DNA of 64,000 bases from Pseudovibrio sp. M1P-2-3 (GCF_031501865.1 NZ_JARRCW010000001.1:629001-693000), one strand, 5' to 3'; counted from the stretch's first letter, positions 17,589 to 27,201 are shown. A program made the numbers and translations. The notes: generated from the letters alone by a model not told the origin.

Positions 17589-18896
17589 ATGGTAGATCTA
17601 CGCGCCGATTTTGTTGGCATCAAGTCCCCTAATCCTTTTTGGCTGGCATCCGCTCCCCCAACCGACAAAGCTTACAATGTTGTTCGCGCCTTCGAGGCAG
17701 GCTGGGGCGGTGTTGTATGGAAGACGCTGGGGGAAGATCCTCATGTGGTGAATGTGAATGGGCCTCGTTATGGTGCCGTTCACGGTAAAGACCGGCAGTT
17801 GCTTGGACTAAACAATATCGAGTTAATCACAGACCGTCCTTTGGAAACCAATCTTCGCGAGATTAAACAGGTCAAGCGGGACTGGAAGGACAGAGCACTT
17901 GTGGTGTCCTTGATGGTTCCGTGCGAAGAGGAAAGCTGGGCGCACATTTTGAAGCGGGTCGAAGAGACCGAAGCCGATGGCGTGGAGCTGAACTTCGGCT
18001 GTCCCCATGGCATGTCCGAGAGGGGAATGGGCTCAGCTGTCGGGCAGGTTCCTGAATATATTGAAATGGTCACCCGCTGGGTAAAGAAGCACACCCGCAT
18101 GCCGGTGATTGTGAAGTTGACGCCCAATATCACGGATGTACGTCAACCCGCTCAAGCGGCTCATCGCGGCGGAGCGGATGCCGTCTCTCTCATCAACACA
18201 ATCAATTCCATTGTGAGTGTTGATCTGGATGCTATGGCACCAAACCCGACTGTTGGCGGAAAAGGAACTCACGGTGGGTATTGTGGTCCAGCGGTTAAGC
18301 CAATAGCGCTCAATATGGTCTCTGAAATTGCGCGGGACCCCGTTACTCAAGCCCTGCCGATTTCCGGTATTGGCGGCGTGACCACATGGCGCGATGCGGC
18401 GGAGTTTATGGCGCTGGGCGCCGGAAATGTGCAGGTGTGTACGGCTGCCATGACCTATGGTTTCAAGGTGGTTCAGGAAATGATTTCTGGCCTGCAAAAC
18501 TGGATGATCGAGACTGGTTACACCAGCATTGAGCAGATCATCGGCAGGGCCGTTCCCAATGTGACCGACTGGCAGTATCTGGATCTCAACTATATTGCAA
18601 AAGCCAAGATTGATCAGGATACCTGCATCAAATGTGGCCGTTGTCATATCGCTTGTGAGGATACCTCCCATCAGGCCATCACTCATTTGGTGGATGGTGC
18701 ACGTAAGTTCGAGGTGATCGAGGAAGAGTGTGTGGGCTGCAATTTGTGTGTGAGTGTTTGTCCCGTGGAAGATTGTATCACCATGGAAGAAGTGCCTGCA
18801 GGAATGCTGGATAAGCGCACGGGCGAAACTGTCTCTGCAAATTATGCCAATTGGACAACACACCCCAACAATCCGAGTGCTAAACCAGCGGAATAA
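17589..18896 (+). CDS. preA: NAD-dependent dihydropyrimidine dehydrogenase subunit PreA
   Basis: The 435-residue catalytic subunit is an FMN TIM barrel of the dihydroorotate-dehydrogenase type (LRADFVGIKSPNPFWLASAPPT, NFGCPHGMSERGMG, SGIGGVTTW). Two C-terminal [4Fe-4S] ferredoxin motifs follow (CIKCGRCHIAC and CVGCNLCVSVC). ATG 17589 has GGAG 6 bases upstream, so I prefer it to the TTG at 17562, which would overlap the preT stop. Together with PreT it makes the soluble heterodimer that starts reductive pyrimidine breakdown. A terminator hairpin follows. Confidence 0.93.
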   Translation: MVDLRADFVGIKSPNPFWLASAPPTDKAYNVVRAFEAGWGGVVWKTLGEDPHVVNVNGPRYGAVHGKDRQLLGLNNIELITDRPLETNLREIKQVKRDWKDRALVVSLMVPCEEESWAHILKRVEETEADGVELNFGCPHGMSERGMGSAVGQVPEYIEMVTRWVKKHTRMPVIVKLTPNITDVRQPAQAAHRGGADAVSLINTINSIVSVDLDAMAPNPTVGGKGTHGGYCGPAVKPIALNMVSEIARDPVTQALPISGIGGVTTWRDAAEFMALGAGNVQVCTAAMTYGFKVVQEMISGLQNWMIETGYTSIEQIIGRAVPNVTDWQYLDLNYIAKAKIDQDTCIKCGRCHIACEDTSHQAITHLVDGARKFEVIEEECVGCNLCVSVCPVEDCITMEEVPAGMLDKRTGETVSANYANWTTHPNNPSAKPAE

Positions 18897-18903
18897 CTCA
18901 TAA

Positions 18904-18936
18904 AAAAGCGAGCGGGTTTTGGGATCGCTCGCTTTT
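18904..18936 (+). terminator. Rho-independent terminator after preA
   Basis: AAAAGCGAGCG (18904-18914) pairs with CGCTCGCTTTT (18926-18936), leaving four Ts at the 3' side. It begins 7 bases after the preA stop. Confidence 0.8.
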
Positions 18937-19002
18937 CGGGTGGTTAGCAGTTCTGTGCTCCCCTAGAAACACCTCCACGACATTTTATTCGAGGAGGTTT
19001 TT

Positions 19003-19473
19003 ATGCCATTTATTTTCAATGCTCTGCCAACAAAGAATGTTCGCGAACTGCAATCGGGCGGATATGATGCAAACGGGCAGTTGCCGGAAAAAATTATCTC
19101 TGATGGAGAGGGGAACCCCTGCCGCCATTGCCTCAAGAATATTCCTGAAGGGCAGGGCATCTTGATTGCCGCTTATCGCCCCTTCAAGAACATTCAGGCT
19201 TTCGCCGAAACCGGTCCTATTTTCCTGTGTGAAGACGCCTGTGAGCGTTCCGAGGAAACAACGGACCTGCCCGAAATATTCCAAGGGGTCGAGCGTATTC
19301 TCATTCGCGGTTACTGCGAGGAAGAGCGCATTGTTTATGGTACAGGTGCCGTTGTGCCAATGGTGGAGTTGGAACAAGGGTTGGCAAAGATTTTTAAAAA
19401 CCCAAAGGTGACATCCGTTCACATGCGCTCCGCTACCAACAACTGCTATCAGGCAAAAGTAACGCGCAGTTGA
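19003..19473 (+). CDS. DUF1203 family protein
   Basis: The 156-residue protein matches the DUF1203 family: a YDANGQLPEKIISDGEGNPCRHCL block near residues 20-44, then LIAAYRPF, AETGPIFLCEDAC, and a C-terminal RSATNNCYQAKV. The conserved Cys and His residues suggest metal or redox binding, but no function is established for the family. AGGAGG lies just before ATG 19003. The gene stands alone between terminators and is probably a single transcription unit. Confidence 0.8.
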   Translation: MPFIFNALPTKNVRELQSGGYDANGQLPEKIISDGEGNPCRHCLKNIPEGQGILIAAYRPFKNIQAFAETGPIFLCEDACERSEETTDLPEIFQGVERILIRGYCEEERIVYGTGAVVPMVELEQGLAKIFKNPKVTSVHMRSATNNCYQAKVTRS

Positions 19474-19477
19474 TGGT

Positions 19478-19507
19478 AAAGCCCTTGAACAGTTTTTTTG
19501 GGGCTTT
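19478..19507 (+). terminator. Terminator-like inverted repeat after the DUF1203 gene
   Basis: AAAGCCC (19478-19484) pairs with GGGCTTT (19501-19507). The 16-base loop contains a run of Ts. It starts 5 bases after the stop codon. Confidence 0.5.
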
Positions 19508-19605
19508 ATGCGCTGCGCATGATAGTTCTTACGTCACCGCTTAGCCCCAGTTTCTAATTCAGATGGAACTGGACCCGGAAGTTACCCTATAGGCTCCTCT
19601 TGTGC

Positions 19606-20517
19606 TTACCGCCCGCTATTAAGGCGTTGCCAGTGACCCGGTGAAATGCCGTAGCTGGTTTTAAACTGGCGCGTCATATGGGGTTGATCGCTAAAACCTG
19701 CGTTAGCGGCTGCACCGGCTAGGCCAACTCCAACAGCTATTTCTGCACGGGCTTGGTCAAGGCGGCGCATGATCAGGTAGCGGTAGGGGCTTGTGCCATA
19801 GGCTTTGCGGAATTGGCGGGCAAGCGTGTAGCGGCTTTGCCCTGTTATTGCCTCCAGCTCATCTGAGGCAACTGTACGATCAAGGTTAGCGTCAAGGTAT
19901 TCGCGAGCAAGGCGAGTTGCCTTCAGGTCGATCAGTAGTCGTTTTTGAGTGTTTGCAGAAGGATCTTTTGTTAGTAACCCTTCTGCCAATAATGTGATTA
20001 ATTCGTCCAGAGCAACAGGTTCCAGCAGTCTATCCATATGGGCAAAAGCCGCGTGTATGACCCCAAGCAGTTTTGGATCGCTAAAAACAGCCTCTTTTGA
20101 AAAAGGAAGAGCGCTTGCGAAGTGGCCCAAAGCCTCTCTTACCATGGACGGCTCGATATAGAGCATCCGGTAGTGAAAGCCTTCTTCCGCACCAGCTTCT
20201 CCGTCGTGAACTTCATCGGGATGCAGAACAATTATTTTTCCGGCGGTGCTATCAGAGCGCCCTCCGCGGTAATCAAAGCTCTGTACTCCCTTGATTGTGT
20301 AACCGATAGAATAGGTGTCGTGGCGGTGAGGCGCGTAGGCTGCGCCAGAGAAAAAAGCTTCAATACGCTGAAAGCCGGACTGCCAAGGAGCCGTTCGCAC
20401 CCAGTCGTGCGCGCACGAACGTTCAAGACCCGGTGTCGGATTTTGTGTTTTACCATTTTCAAGTCTTGGATCAGTGAAAATCAGGTATCTCCTTCGTAGC
20501 CTTCCAAGCGAAAACAA
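19606..20517 (-). CDS. AraC-family regulator with N-terminal cupin sensor
   Basis: The 303-residue frame encodes an AraC-type sensor (APHRHDTYSIGYTIKGVQSFDYRG, HPDEVHDGEAGAEEGFHYRMLYIEP) and a C-terminal double helix-turn-helix (QSRYTLARQFRKAYGTSPYRYL and AGFSDQPHMTRQFKTSYGISPGHW). The annotated TTG start at 20517 is only 20 bases from the divergent cupin gene start, and the first 30 residues are unlike the family. The true start may be further in (for example GTG near 20400), but no clear ribosome-binding site decides it. Its target is unknown; divergence from the cupin gene suggests that gene. Confidence 0.75.
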   Translation of the reverse strand: MFSLGRLRRRYLIFTDPRLENGKTQNPTPGLERSCAHDWVRTAPWQSGFQRIEAFFSGAAYAPHRHDTYSIGYTIKGVQSFDYRGGRSDSTAGKIIVLHPDEVHDGEAGAEEGFHYRMLYIEPSMVREALGHFASALPFSKEAVFSDPKLLGVIHAAFAHMDRLLEPVALDELITLLAEGLLTKDPSANTQKRLLIDLKATRLAREYLDANLDRTVASDELEAITGQSRYTLARQFRKAYGTSPYRYLIMRRLDQARAEIAVGVGLAGAAANAGFSDQPHMTRQFKTSYGISPGHWQRLNSGR

Positions 20518-20537
20518 AATCGAACAGGAATATACAG

Positions 20538-20894
20538 ATGAAAGCAGTCAATATCACTGATAAACTGAGTCAATTTTCCAGCCACTGGGATCCCCATGTG
20601 ATTGCAAAGTACAATGAAAATGAAGTGATGGTCGTCAAGTTTGTCGGGGAGTATCCGTTCCACAAACATGAGAATACGGATGATTTTTTCTACGTTTTAG
20701 AAGGGGAAATGACGATGGACATAGAAGGGGAACCGCCGCGTACTGTTAAAGCTGGTGAATTGTTTATCGTGCCTAAAGGAGTTACGCACCGCCCGCGAGC
20801 TGAGAAGGAAGTCAAAGTTCTGTTGATCGAACCTAAAGGAGAGCCAAACTCCGGTGCTTCCGATCGCGCTCCATCTTTAAAGCCGTACATCTGA
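20538..20894 (+). CDS. Small cupin-domain protein
   Basis: The 118-residue protein is a single cupin barrel. Motif 1 is FPFHKHENTDDFFYVLEGEM-like (PFHKHENTDDFFYVLEGEMT, with metal-ligand His and Glu) and motif 2 is KAGELFIVPKGVTHRPRA. Single-domain cupins of this sort bind a divalent metal and can be dioxygenases, isomerases or sensors, so no reaction can be assigned. It is divergent from an AraC regulator, with 20 bases between annotated starts, and AGGA lies before its ATG. A long hairpin overlaps its stop codon. Confidence 0.78.
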   Translation: MKAVNITDKLSQFSSHWDPHVIAKYNENEVMVVKFVGEYPFHKHENTDDFFYVLEGEMTMDIEGEPPRTVKAGELFIVPKGVTHRPRAEKEVKVLLIEPKGEPNSGASDRAPSLKPYI

Positions 20895-20918
20895 TGGCTT
20901 GCTGGAGCCATGATGTAC
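20885..20918 (+). terminator. Long hairpin over the end of the cupin gene
   Basis: GTACATC plus ATGGCT on the left pairs with AGCCAT plus GATGTAC on the right: 13 bp with a 2-base bulge and a 6-base loop. The cupin stop codon is inside the left arm. No T-run follows. The rest of the gap to sbcD at 21126 shows no other feature. Confidence 0.5.
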
Positions 20919-21125
20919 CCTCTCATGCGAGTTCCGGTAAAACTGGTATACGGCATGTAATCAAGTAAAATACCTTGGGTACTAACCAGTAATATTTATC
21001 TGTGCAGTTCCCTTGGGAAAACTCCTGAAAGTTCTGGATAGTTCAAGCTCAAGGCGCATGATCTGCTAAAGCGGGACTATGGTGTTTTAGGTACACTGGC
21101 TTTTAGGGGTTCGGGTAAACGTCAC

Positions 21126-22367
21126 ATGGTATTTCGTGTTCTTCACAGTGCGGATTGGCACATTGGGCAAACCATCAATGGATGGGAGCGCAGCTTCGAG
21201 CATGAAGCGTTTTTTGCCCAGCTTGGAGACCTGATTGAAGAGCATGACGTGGATGCGCTGGTTATGGCTGGTGATGTCTACGACAACCAGAACCCCTCGG
21301 CGGAAAGCACTCGTTTGCTTTATGAGGTATTGGCAGGCTTCAAACGGCGCCAGCCCCATTTGACCACCATTTTAACCGCTGGCAACCATGACCCTGCTGG
21401 TCGGTTGGAGGCTCCAAAGGTTCTTTTTAAGGAAGTCGGCGTTCATGCGGTGGGGATGATGTGGCGCGGGGAGGGCGGAATTGACCTGTCCCACCATTTG
21501 CTCCCCCTGAAAGATCGCCAAGGTAACGCGCTTGCCTATTGCCTTGCCATTCCCTTTCCACGAGCCAGTGATCTGCCGGGTCTGGCCAGTGTCACGGACG
21601 GTGAGGGCTCGCCGGTCGTGAAAGCCGTTGCAAGTCTCTATGAGGAGGCAGTTTGCCAAGCGAAAGGTGCTGTTGGAGATCTACCGCTGATCGTAACGGG
21701 GCATCTGCATGTATCGGGAGCCGATGAATCTGAAGGGGCCGAACGGCGGATTTTGATTGGCGGCGAGCACGCCGTCCCTTTTCACGTCTTTGAGGAGAGC
21801 CTTGCCTATGTGGCTCTGGGCCATTTGCACAAACCGCAAAAAATTGGGCGCGAAACCATACGCTACTCAGGCTCTCCCTTCCCGTTATCTGTGAGTGAGG
21901 CGGGGTATCAGCACGGGGTGAACCTGCTGGAGTTTGAGGGGGGACAACTGGAACTGCACCGCCTTCCGCTGGACCGGCCCGTTCTGTTTCACAGGCTGTC
22001 CGGCAAAAATGGCCTTTTGCTGGAAGAGGTAGTGCCCGCTTTGGATGGCTTGCAACTGGATGAAGCCTTGCCAGTGCGCCAGCGCCCCTTTGTTCATGTG
22101 GACTTGAAGCAGCAAACCAGTGCGCAAGGGCTGCGGGCAGAGGTGGATCAAATTCTCTCCACTTATCCAGTGCGTGGAACGGGTGTTTCCATTGTGGCGC
22201 AGGAGCGAAAAAGCAAAGCCTTGAATCAAGAGGTGGAAAGTTTGCGCCGGTTGGAGGATTTGAAACCTGAGGACCTGTTTCTATCTGCCTTTGAAGACGA
22301 GCATGGCGAAAAGCCTCAGTCTGTTCATTTAGATTTGTTTCACAAAGCCCTAGTAGAGGTTGAGTAA
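21126..22367 (+). CDS. sbcD: Exonuclease SbcCD subunit D
   Basis: The 413-residue Mre11-like nuclease opens and degrades hairpins and protein-blocked DNA ends in complex with SbcC. The metal-binding phosphoesterase motifs occur in order: HSADWHIG (near residue 7), AGDVYD, TAGNHD (near 87), TGHLH (about 195) and GHLHKPQ (about 236). Length and C-terminal capping region match SbcD. The stop codon overlaps the sbcC start (TAATG), so the subunits are made together. Confidence 0.95.
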   Translation: MVFRVLHSADWHIGQTINGWERSFEHEAFFAQLGDLIEEHDVDALVMAGDVYDNQNPSAESTRLLYEVLAGFKRRQPHLTTILTAGNHDPAGRLEAPKVLFKEVGVHAVGMMWRGEGGIDLSHHLLPLKDRQGNALAYCLAIPFPRASDLPGLASVTDGEGSPVVKAVASLYEEAVCQAKGAVGDLPLIVTGHLHVSGADESEGAERRILIGGEHAVPFHVFEESLAYVALGHLHKPQKIGRETIRYSGSPFPLSVSEAGYQHGVNLLEFEGGQLELHRLPLDRPVLFHRLSGKNGLLLEEVVPALDGLQLDEALPVRQRPFVHVDLKQQTSAQGLRAEVDQILSTYPVRGTGVSIVAQERKSKALNQEVESLRRLEDLKPEDLFLSAFEDEHGEKPQSVHLDLFHKALVEVE

Positions 22368-25300
22368 TGCGTATTCTATCCGTTCGGGGCGAGAATCTCG
22401 CAAGCCTTGCGGCTCCTTTTGAAGTCAATCTGGAACAAGAGCCTTTAAAGGGGGCGGGGCTGTTCGCCATCACAGGTGAAACAGGCTCTGGTAAGTCCAC
22501 CCTTTTGGATGCCATGTGTCTTGCACTTTTTGGGAAGTGCCCACGCTTAACAGCGGAAGGGGGCGATGAATCTGTTCCAGATGTGTCTGGCAGTGTTCAT
22601 CGGGAAAAAGATCCGAAATCAGTCCTGACCCGCGGGGCTGCAAATGGATATGCTGAAGTTGAGTTCGTGGGCGCTGATGGGGAGAATTATGTCAGCCGCT
22701 GGACTGTGCGCCGGGCGCGGGGCAAGGCGTCCGGCCGCCTGCAAAACGTGGAGCGCACGCTTACCCGTCAGCGTGATGAACAGGTGATTGAAAGTGGTAT
22801 CAAGAAAGTCGATGCCATGGTTGAGGAGAAACTGGGGCTCACCTATGAACAGTTTCGCCGCACGGTTCTGCTGGCTCAGGGAGATTTTGATGCGTTCCTC
22901 AAGGCAGGAGACAAGGAACGGGCTGGTCTGCTTGAAAAAGTCACGGGCACTGATATCTACCGTAGTATTTCCAAACGCGTGCACCTGAATACCAACGAAG
23001 CGGAAACCGCTTTAAAGCAGCTGCAAAACCAATGTGATGCAGTGGGCTTGATGGAGCCGGACGAGCGTGAAGCCCTTGGCAACAATATTTTGGAAAATGA
23101 AGCCCTGCGCAAACAAAGGGAAGCGGCTCTTGCATCTTTAAAAGTAGGCGCACAGACGCTTGAGCGCATCCAAAAGTCCAAAGAACTCCTCTCACAGGCG
23201 CAAGATCAGTTTGTAAATGCGCAAAAATCCCATGATGCACAGGAGCCGCAACGGGCCCTGCATGGGCAATTGAAAACCGTTCAATCCTTGGAACCGCTGG
23301 CCAAACGCGAAGACGTGAGCAGTGCGCGCCGTGACGGCGCCCTCAAAGCTCTGGAACAAGCGCGGCAAAACCTGTCTCTAGCGGCAGAAAGCCAAACCGC
23401 GGCGGAACAGCGCCATGGTCAGGAAAAAACTGCTTTTGAAGAATTGGAAGCGCAAGTCAAGAGCTTTGAGCCAGTTTGGGAAACGGCTCAGCAGCTTGAT
23501 GATGAAATTCGTGTCCGTGATGAGCGCGTGGCTGAAGCTCGCAGTGACCATCAGGAGCTCTCCAGTCAACATCAAACGTATCAAGGGCAGCTCTCGACAA
23601 AGCAGGTACAACTGAAAGAGCAAACGGAGCAACGGCAGAAGCTGAAAGAACAGCTTGAACGCCTGAAGCCCGCGCAAATTCTGCATGACCGAGCTGGCGA
23701 CATTCTCTCGGATTTGGATCGCCTTGAGGCCAATGAGGCAACACTTGAAAACCTCCGCCTTGAAACAAGTTCCTACGAAGAAAAGCAGGCGGAGCTGGCC
23801 GAATTAAAGTCCCAACTGGAAGAAGAGCTGGAGGGCCTTGTCCGGCAGAGGAGCGAAAGCTCAAAGGAGCTGGAAGCGGCAAGAACGCGTCTTGAAGAAA
23901 ATGACCAAGATGCGCTGCTGGAAGAAAAGCAAAATCTGGATAGATTGGAGGGTCTCGTTTCGGCTGCCGAACGGGACAGCCGGTTTCCTGTCGAAAATAA
24001 AAGGCTTCTTCAGGAGCTGGGTCAACAGATAGAGGGACTCAATCACTCCCAAATATCTCTTGCTGATAAGATACGGGCAAGCGAGCGCAAACTAGAAGAG
24101 TGCCTGAAGCTGGAAGCTGAGGCTGGAGAGCGGGCAAGCTGGGCAAATGCTGCAAAAGAAGAAGTGGCAGAGCGCTTGCGCCTGACCCTTGTGGAGGAGC
24201 AACCTTGTCCAGTGTGCGGCTCCAAGGACCATCCCTTCACCGAAGACAGCAGCCCCGAAATGTCTACGCTGGTTGCCAAGCTATTGGCGCAGCGCGAAGA
24301 TGCCGAACGAGTGCGGGTTTTGGTTCAAGAGGAGCTGTCTTCGCAGCGGCAGGAGCTTTTTGAGAAGAAAACCAGACTTGAACAGCTGCAAAAAGAACAG
24401 GCACAGCGCTCGGTTGATCTGGCGCGCCAGCTTGAAGAACTGGCTGAGCAGCTCTCAGATATCTGTAAATTTTCCGGTAGGGCTAAACTGGAGGGCTCTC
24501 TGTCGGCTGATGACGTGCTTGCGAAAACCTCTCGCTGGGCAGAATTCGTTTCCGTCGTTGAGCAAGCATGTGAGCGGGTGAATACGCAGCTTGCAAGCGT
24601 CAGAGAGCAGCAAAAAACAGTAAACACGCTTTCCGGCTCTTTGAACGAGCTGCAAGGCAAGCTGAGTGAAGGCGACAAAAAGGTTAAACAGAAAGATGCG
24701 AGCCTGCAGTCAGTAATTCGCACGAGGACTGAACTGGACGGAAAAAACTCTGTACTCCTGTCGGGTACCGCTGATATTCGCAGTCGCCTGTCCAGTCTTT
24801 TGGAAAAAGCCGAAATTGATTTTGCTGACCCGAACACAGATTTTGAAGAGCTTAAAAAACACGTTCGGGACAAAGCGCTTGAATGGGAGACCTGCCTAAA
24901 ACACTATGACCTTGCTAAGGCACAAGTTCAACAACTGGAGCCGGAAACCGCTGGGTTGAGGGAAAGAGTGCTGGGCCTTGAAACACAGGTGAAGCAAAAA
25001 CAGCAGCTTCTCGGAGAGCTTTCGGAAAAGCTCAAGGATACCTTTCAAAAACGGTCAACTCTTTTGGATGGTGCAAAAACCTTGGATCATAAGAGGACGT
25101 GGAAGGAGAAGTTTGAACAACTGCAAACTGCCTATCAAAACGCGAAGGACGCCTTCAATGAGGCAACGCAGAAACAGGCTATCGCGCGAATCAATCTGGA
25201 CAACTGCCAAAACGCTTTGGCAGCAGAAGAAAAAGAACTGTCGGTTGTGACAACAGAACTTGCGAATGCCATTGAGCCACTGTCCCTCTCGAGAGAAGAG

Positions 25301-26128
25301 TTCTCCCAGCTCAGAGCAAAAGCTGATCAAGAGCTGGAGCAGCTGGAGCACGGTCTAAAAGCGGTTGATCAGGAGCTTGAGAGTGCAAAGGAGCAGGTTC
25401 GCCTTCGTTCCGAAGACCTTGAAGAGTTGAACCGCAAAGACCTTCCCCAGCAGTCCCTTAAAGACCTGCAGGAAATCATCGCCACAAAACAAAGTGAGCA
25501 AGATGCTCTTCTCGTAACTCTGGGTTCGCTGCGTGAGCAGCAGCGGGCTGACGAACAGGCAAGGGAGCGGGCTGCCGCAATAATGGCAGATATTGAGCAG
25601 GCGCAAGAACACTTTAATGCGTGGGGGGCTGTGAACAGGGTTATCGGCTCAGCCGAGGGCGATAAGTTCCAGAAACTGGCACAGGCTGTGACACTGGATC
25701 TTTTGGTGGAGCTGGCGAACAAACAGCTTAAAGCCCTTAAACCCCGCTATCGACTGCTTCGCGCAACAGGTGGCCTTGGGCTTTTAGTGGAAGATCTTGA
25801 TATGGGAAGTTCTCCCCGCTCTGCCCGCTCACTCAGCGGCGGCGAACGGTTTCTTATTTCTCTTTCCCTCGCCCTGGCGCTTTCGGGTCTGGAAGGGCGA
25901 CAGTCCTTTGTTGATACCTTGTTTATTGACGAGGGGTTTGGCTCACTGGATGGGGATACACTGGATGTGGCCATCGATGCGCTGGAAATGCTGCAGGGGC
26001 AGGGGCGCAAAGTTGGCGTTATCAGTCATGTGGAAGCAATGAAAGACCGTATACCGGTGCAGGTTCGGGTCGTGCGGCAAGGCGCAGGGCGGAGCCGCAT
26101 CGAGTTGACGTCTCCAGCCAGCTGGTAA
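22367..26128 (+). CDS. sbcC: Exonuclease SbcCD subunit C (Rad50-like ATPase)
   Basis: The 1253-residue SMC-like ATPase has an N-terminal Walker A, GETGSGKSTLLDAM. Two very long Glu/Gln/Leu-rich coiled-coil arms meet at a zinc hook, CPVCGSKDH, at about residue 618. The C-terminal half-ATPase has the signature SLSGGERFLISLSLALALS and Walker B TLFIDEGFGSLD. It dimerises and gates SbcD access to DNA ends. The frame is continuous and the length is normal for alphaproteobacterial SbcC. Confidence 0.95.
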   Translation: MRILSVRGENLASLAAPFEVNLEQEPLKGAGLFAITGETGSGKSTLLDAMCLALFGKCPRLTAEGGDESVPDVSGSVHREKDPKSVLTRGAANGYAEVEFVGADGENYVSRWTVRRARGKASGRLQNVERTLTRQRDEQVIESGIKKVDAMVEEKLGLTYEQFRRTVLLAQGDFDAFLKAGDKERAGLLEKVTGTDIYRSISKRVHLNTNEAETALKQLQNQCDAVGLMEPDEREALGNNILENEALRKQREAALASLKVGAQTLERIQKSKELLSQAQDQFVNAQKSHDAQEPQRALHGQLKTVQSLEPLAKREDVSSARRDGALKALEQARQNLSLAAESQTAAEQRHGQEKTAFEELEAQVKSFEPVWETAQQLDDEIRVRDERVAEARSDHQELSSQHQTYQGQLSTKQVQLKEQTEQRQKLKEQLERLKPAQILHDRAGDILSDLDRLEANEATLENLRLETSSYEEKQAELAELKSQLEEELEGLVRQRSESSKELEAARTRLEENDQDALLEEKQNLDRLEGLVSAAERDSRFPVENKRLLQELGQQIEGLNHSQISLADKIRASERKLEECLKLEAEAGERASWANAAKEEVAERLRLTLVEEQPCPVCGSKDHPFTEDSSPEMSTLVAKLLAQREDAERVRVLVQEELSSQRQELFEKKTRLEQLQKEQAQRSVDLARQLEELAEQLSDICKFSGRAKLEGSLSADDVLAKTSRWAEFVSVVEQACERVNTQLASVREQQKTVNTLSGSLNELQGKLSEGDKKVKQKDASLQSVIRTRTELDGKNSVLLSGTADIRSRLSSLLEKAEIDFADPNTDFEELKKHVRDKALEWETCLKHYDLAKAQVQQLEPETAGLRERVLGLETQVKQKQQLLGELSEKLKDTFQKRSTLLDGAKTLDHKRTWKEKFEQLQTAYQNAKDAFNEATQKQAIARINLDNCQNALAAEEKELSVVTTELANAIEPLSLSREEFSQLRAKADQELEQLEHGLKAVDQELESAKEQVRLRSEDLEELNRKDLPQQSLKDLQEIIATKQSEQDALLVTLGSLREQQRADEQARERAAAIMADIEQAQEHFNAWGAVNRVIGSAEGDKFQKLAQAVTLDLLVELANKQLKALKPRYRLLRATGGLGLLVEDLDMGSSPRSARSLSGGERFLISLSLALALSGLEGRQSFVDTLFIDEGFGSLDGDTLDVAIDALEMLQGQGRKVGVISHVEAMKDRIPVQVRVVRQGAGRSRIELTSPASW

Positions 26129-26326
26129 CAAGGGGAAGAATTTGCGATGACATCACCGGCTTCCCTTCAACTTTAAATGAATTTCTACAACTCTGTTTTC
26201 CCTAGGTAAGGCGCTTGCTTCAAAAAGGGGAATTTTAAATCTAATGCAATGCTTCTCGTGTTTCATGGTGGGGAAGAAGAGTGGGGAAGCCACTTCCGGG
26301 TGACCATAAACATCGGCTGAAGACCA

Positions 26327-27175
26327 ATGAAATGGACTGCATTATTTGCGGCGGGGGCTATGTCTGTGCTGCGGCCAACAGGCTACCAAAGTGTTGAAAT
26401 TCTTCCCGCATGGAATCATACTCCTGTCCGCCATGAAATCGTGGAGTTTGTAGAGCGGACCACGCGAGAAGCCAGCCCCGACTATGTAGAAAAATCCGAG
26501 AGGATTGCCCTTTTACGCGATGCTGGCGTTCTTTGGAGCGCCGGGCCATTTAGTCCTGTGGAGGCCTATATAAGCCGAAGCAGCAAGGAGATGCCCCCTC
26601 CCAGCCTCCTAAATTCCTATACAATTCGAAGGTATGTGGAAACCTGGGTGCAAACGGTACGGGAAGAGGAATATAACCAGCCGTATGTTGATCTTGTCTA
26701 TCAGCCCATGAAAGAGCTGATTGATTACCTGCAGGATCATGATTATCGCGTTTGGGTGCTTTCAGAATCTAACGTGGAAGTTGTGCGCGGTGTCCTTACC
26801 CAGACCTTTAAAATACCGCCGGAGCAGGTTATTGGCGCGCCTTTACGCTCACAAGTGGCTCAAGTGAAGGTCTTTGAGGAGCAGGGACGTGGCCCCGCAA
26901 GCGTTTCGCCGATTCCCACAGATAGCGAGCGGATTTACCACATATTGGGACGCGGGCCTCTGTTGACCATTGCTGATGCAAGGCTGGTGGAGGATATTCG
27001 AAAACTATCAGAAAACTGGGACCGCCGATATCTCACTGTGACGATGGAGATCTCCACAAAGGGAGGTGAAAACTCTGAAATAAACGGGAGCCCCCAGACC
27101 AATTCCACAAGCGCGTATAGGATAAATCCCGAGGAAGATTGGTCCCACCTCTATCAATGGCAGAAAAATCCTTAG
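26327..27175 (+). CDS. HAD-like protein with degenerate active site
   Basis: The 282-residue product aligns from memory with exported HAD phosphatases whose mature part begins LPSWNxxxxxxxIxxFV and continues AERIAxFDNDGTLW. Here the start is LPAWNHTPVRHEIVEFV, but motif I reads ERIALLRDAGVLW, so the nucleophile/acid Asp pair is lost. Motif II appears as VWVLSESNVEVVRG followed by the family-like IPPEQVIGAPL. The Lys of motif III and the GNSDGD metal motif are replaced (PLLTIADARLVEDIRKL). The N-terminal hydrophobic stretch could be a signal peptide. It is probably a non-catalytic homologue or a decaying gene. It stands alone after sbcC. Confidence 0.6.
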   Translation: MKWTALFAAGAMSVLRPTGYQSVEILPAWNHTPVRHEIVEFVERTTREASPDYVEKSERIALLRDAGVLWSAGPFSPVEAYISRSSKEMPPPSLLNSYTIRRYVETWVQTVREEEYNQPYVDLVYQPMKELIDYLQDHDYRVWVLSESNVEVVRGVLTQTFKIPPEQVIGAPLRSQVAQVKVFEEQGRGPASVSPIPTDSERIYHILGRGPLLTIADARLVEDIRKLSENWDRRYLTVTMEISTKGGENSEINGSPQTNSTSAYRINPEEDWSHLYQWQKNP

Positions 27176-27201
27176 AGGAAATTTAGGTAAGTCCAATTAT
27201 T

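Noticed and set aside
21592-22515. Leftward 307-codon frame opposite sbcD
   Set aside because: Pro/Arg/Ala-rich shadow of the sbcD and sbcC coding strand with no ribosome-binding site or family motif.
24325-24873. Leftward Ser/Cys-rich frame opposite sbcC
   Set aside because: Its composition mirrors the Glu/Gln/Leu coiled-coil codons of sbcC on the other strand.
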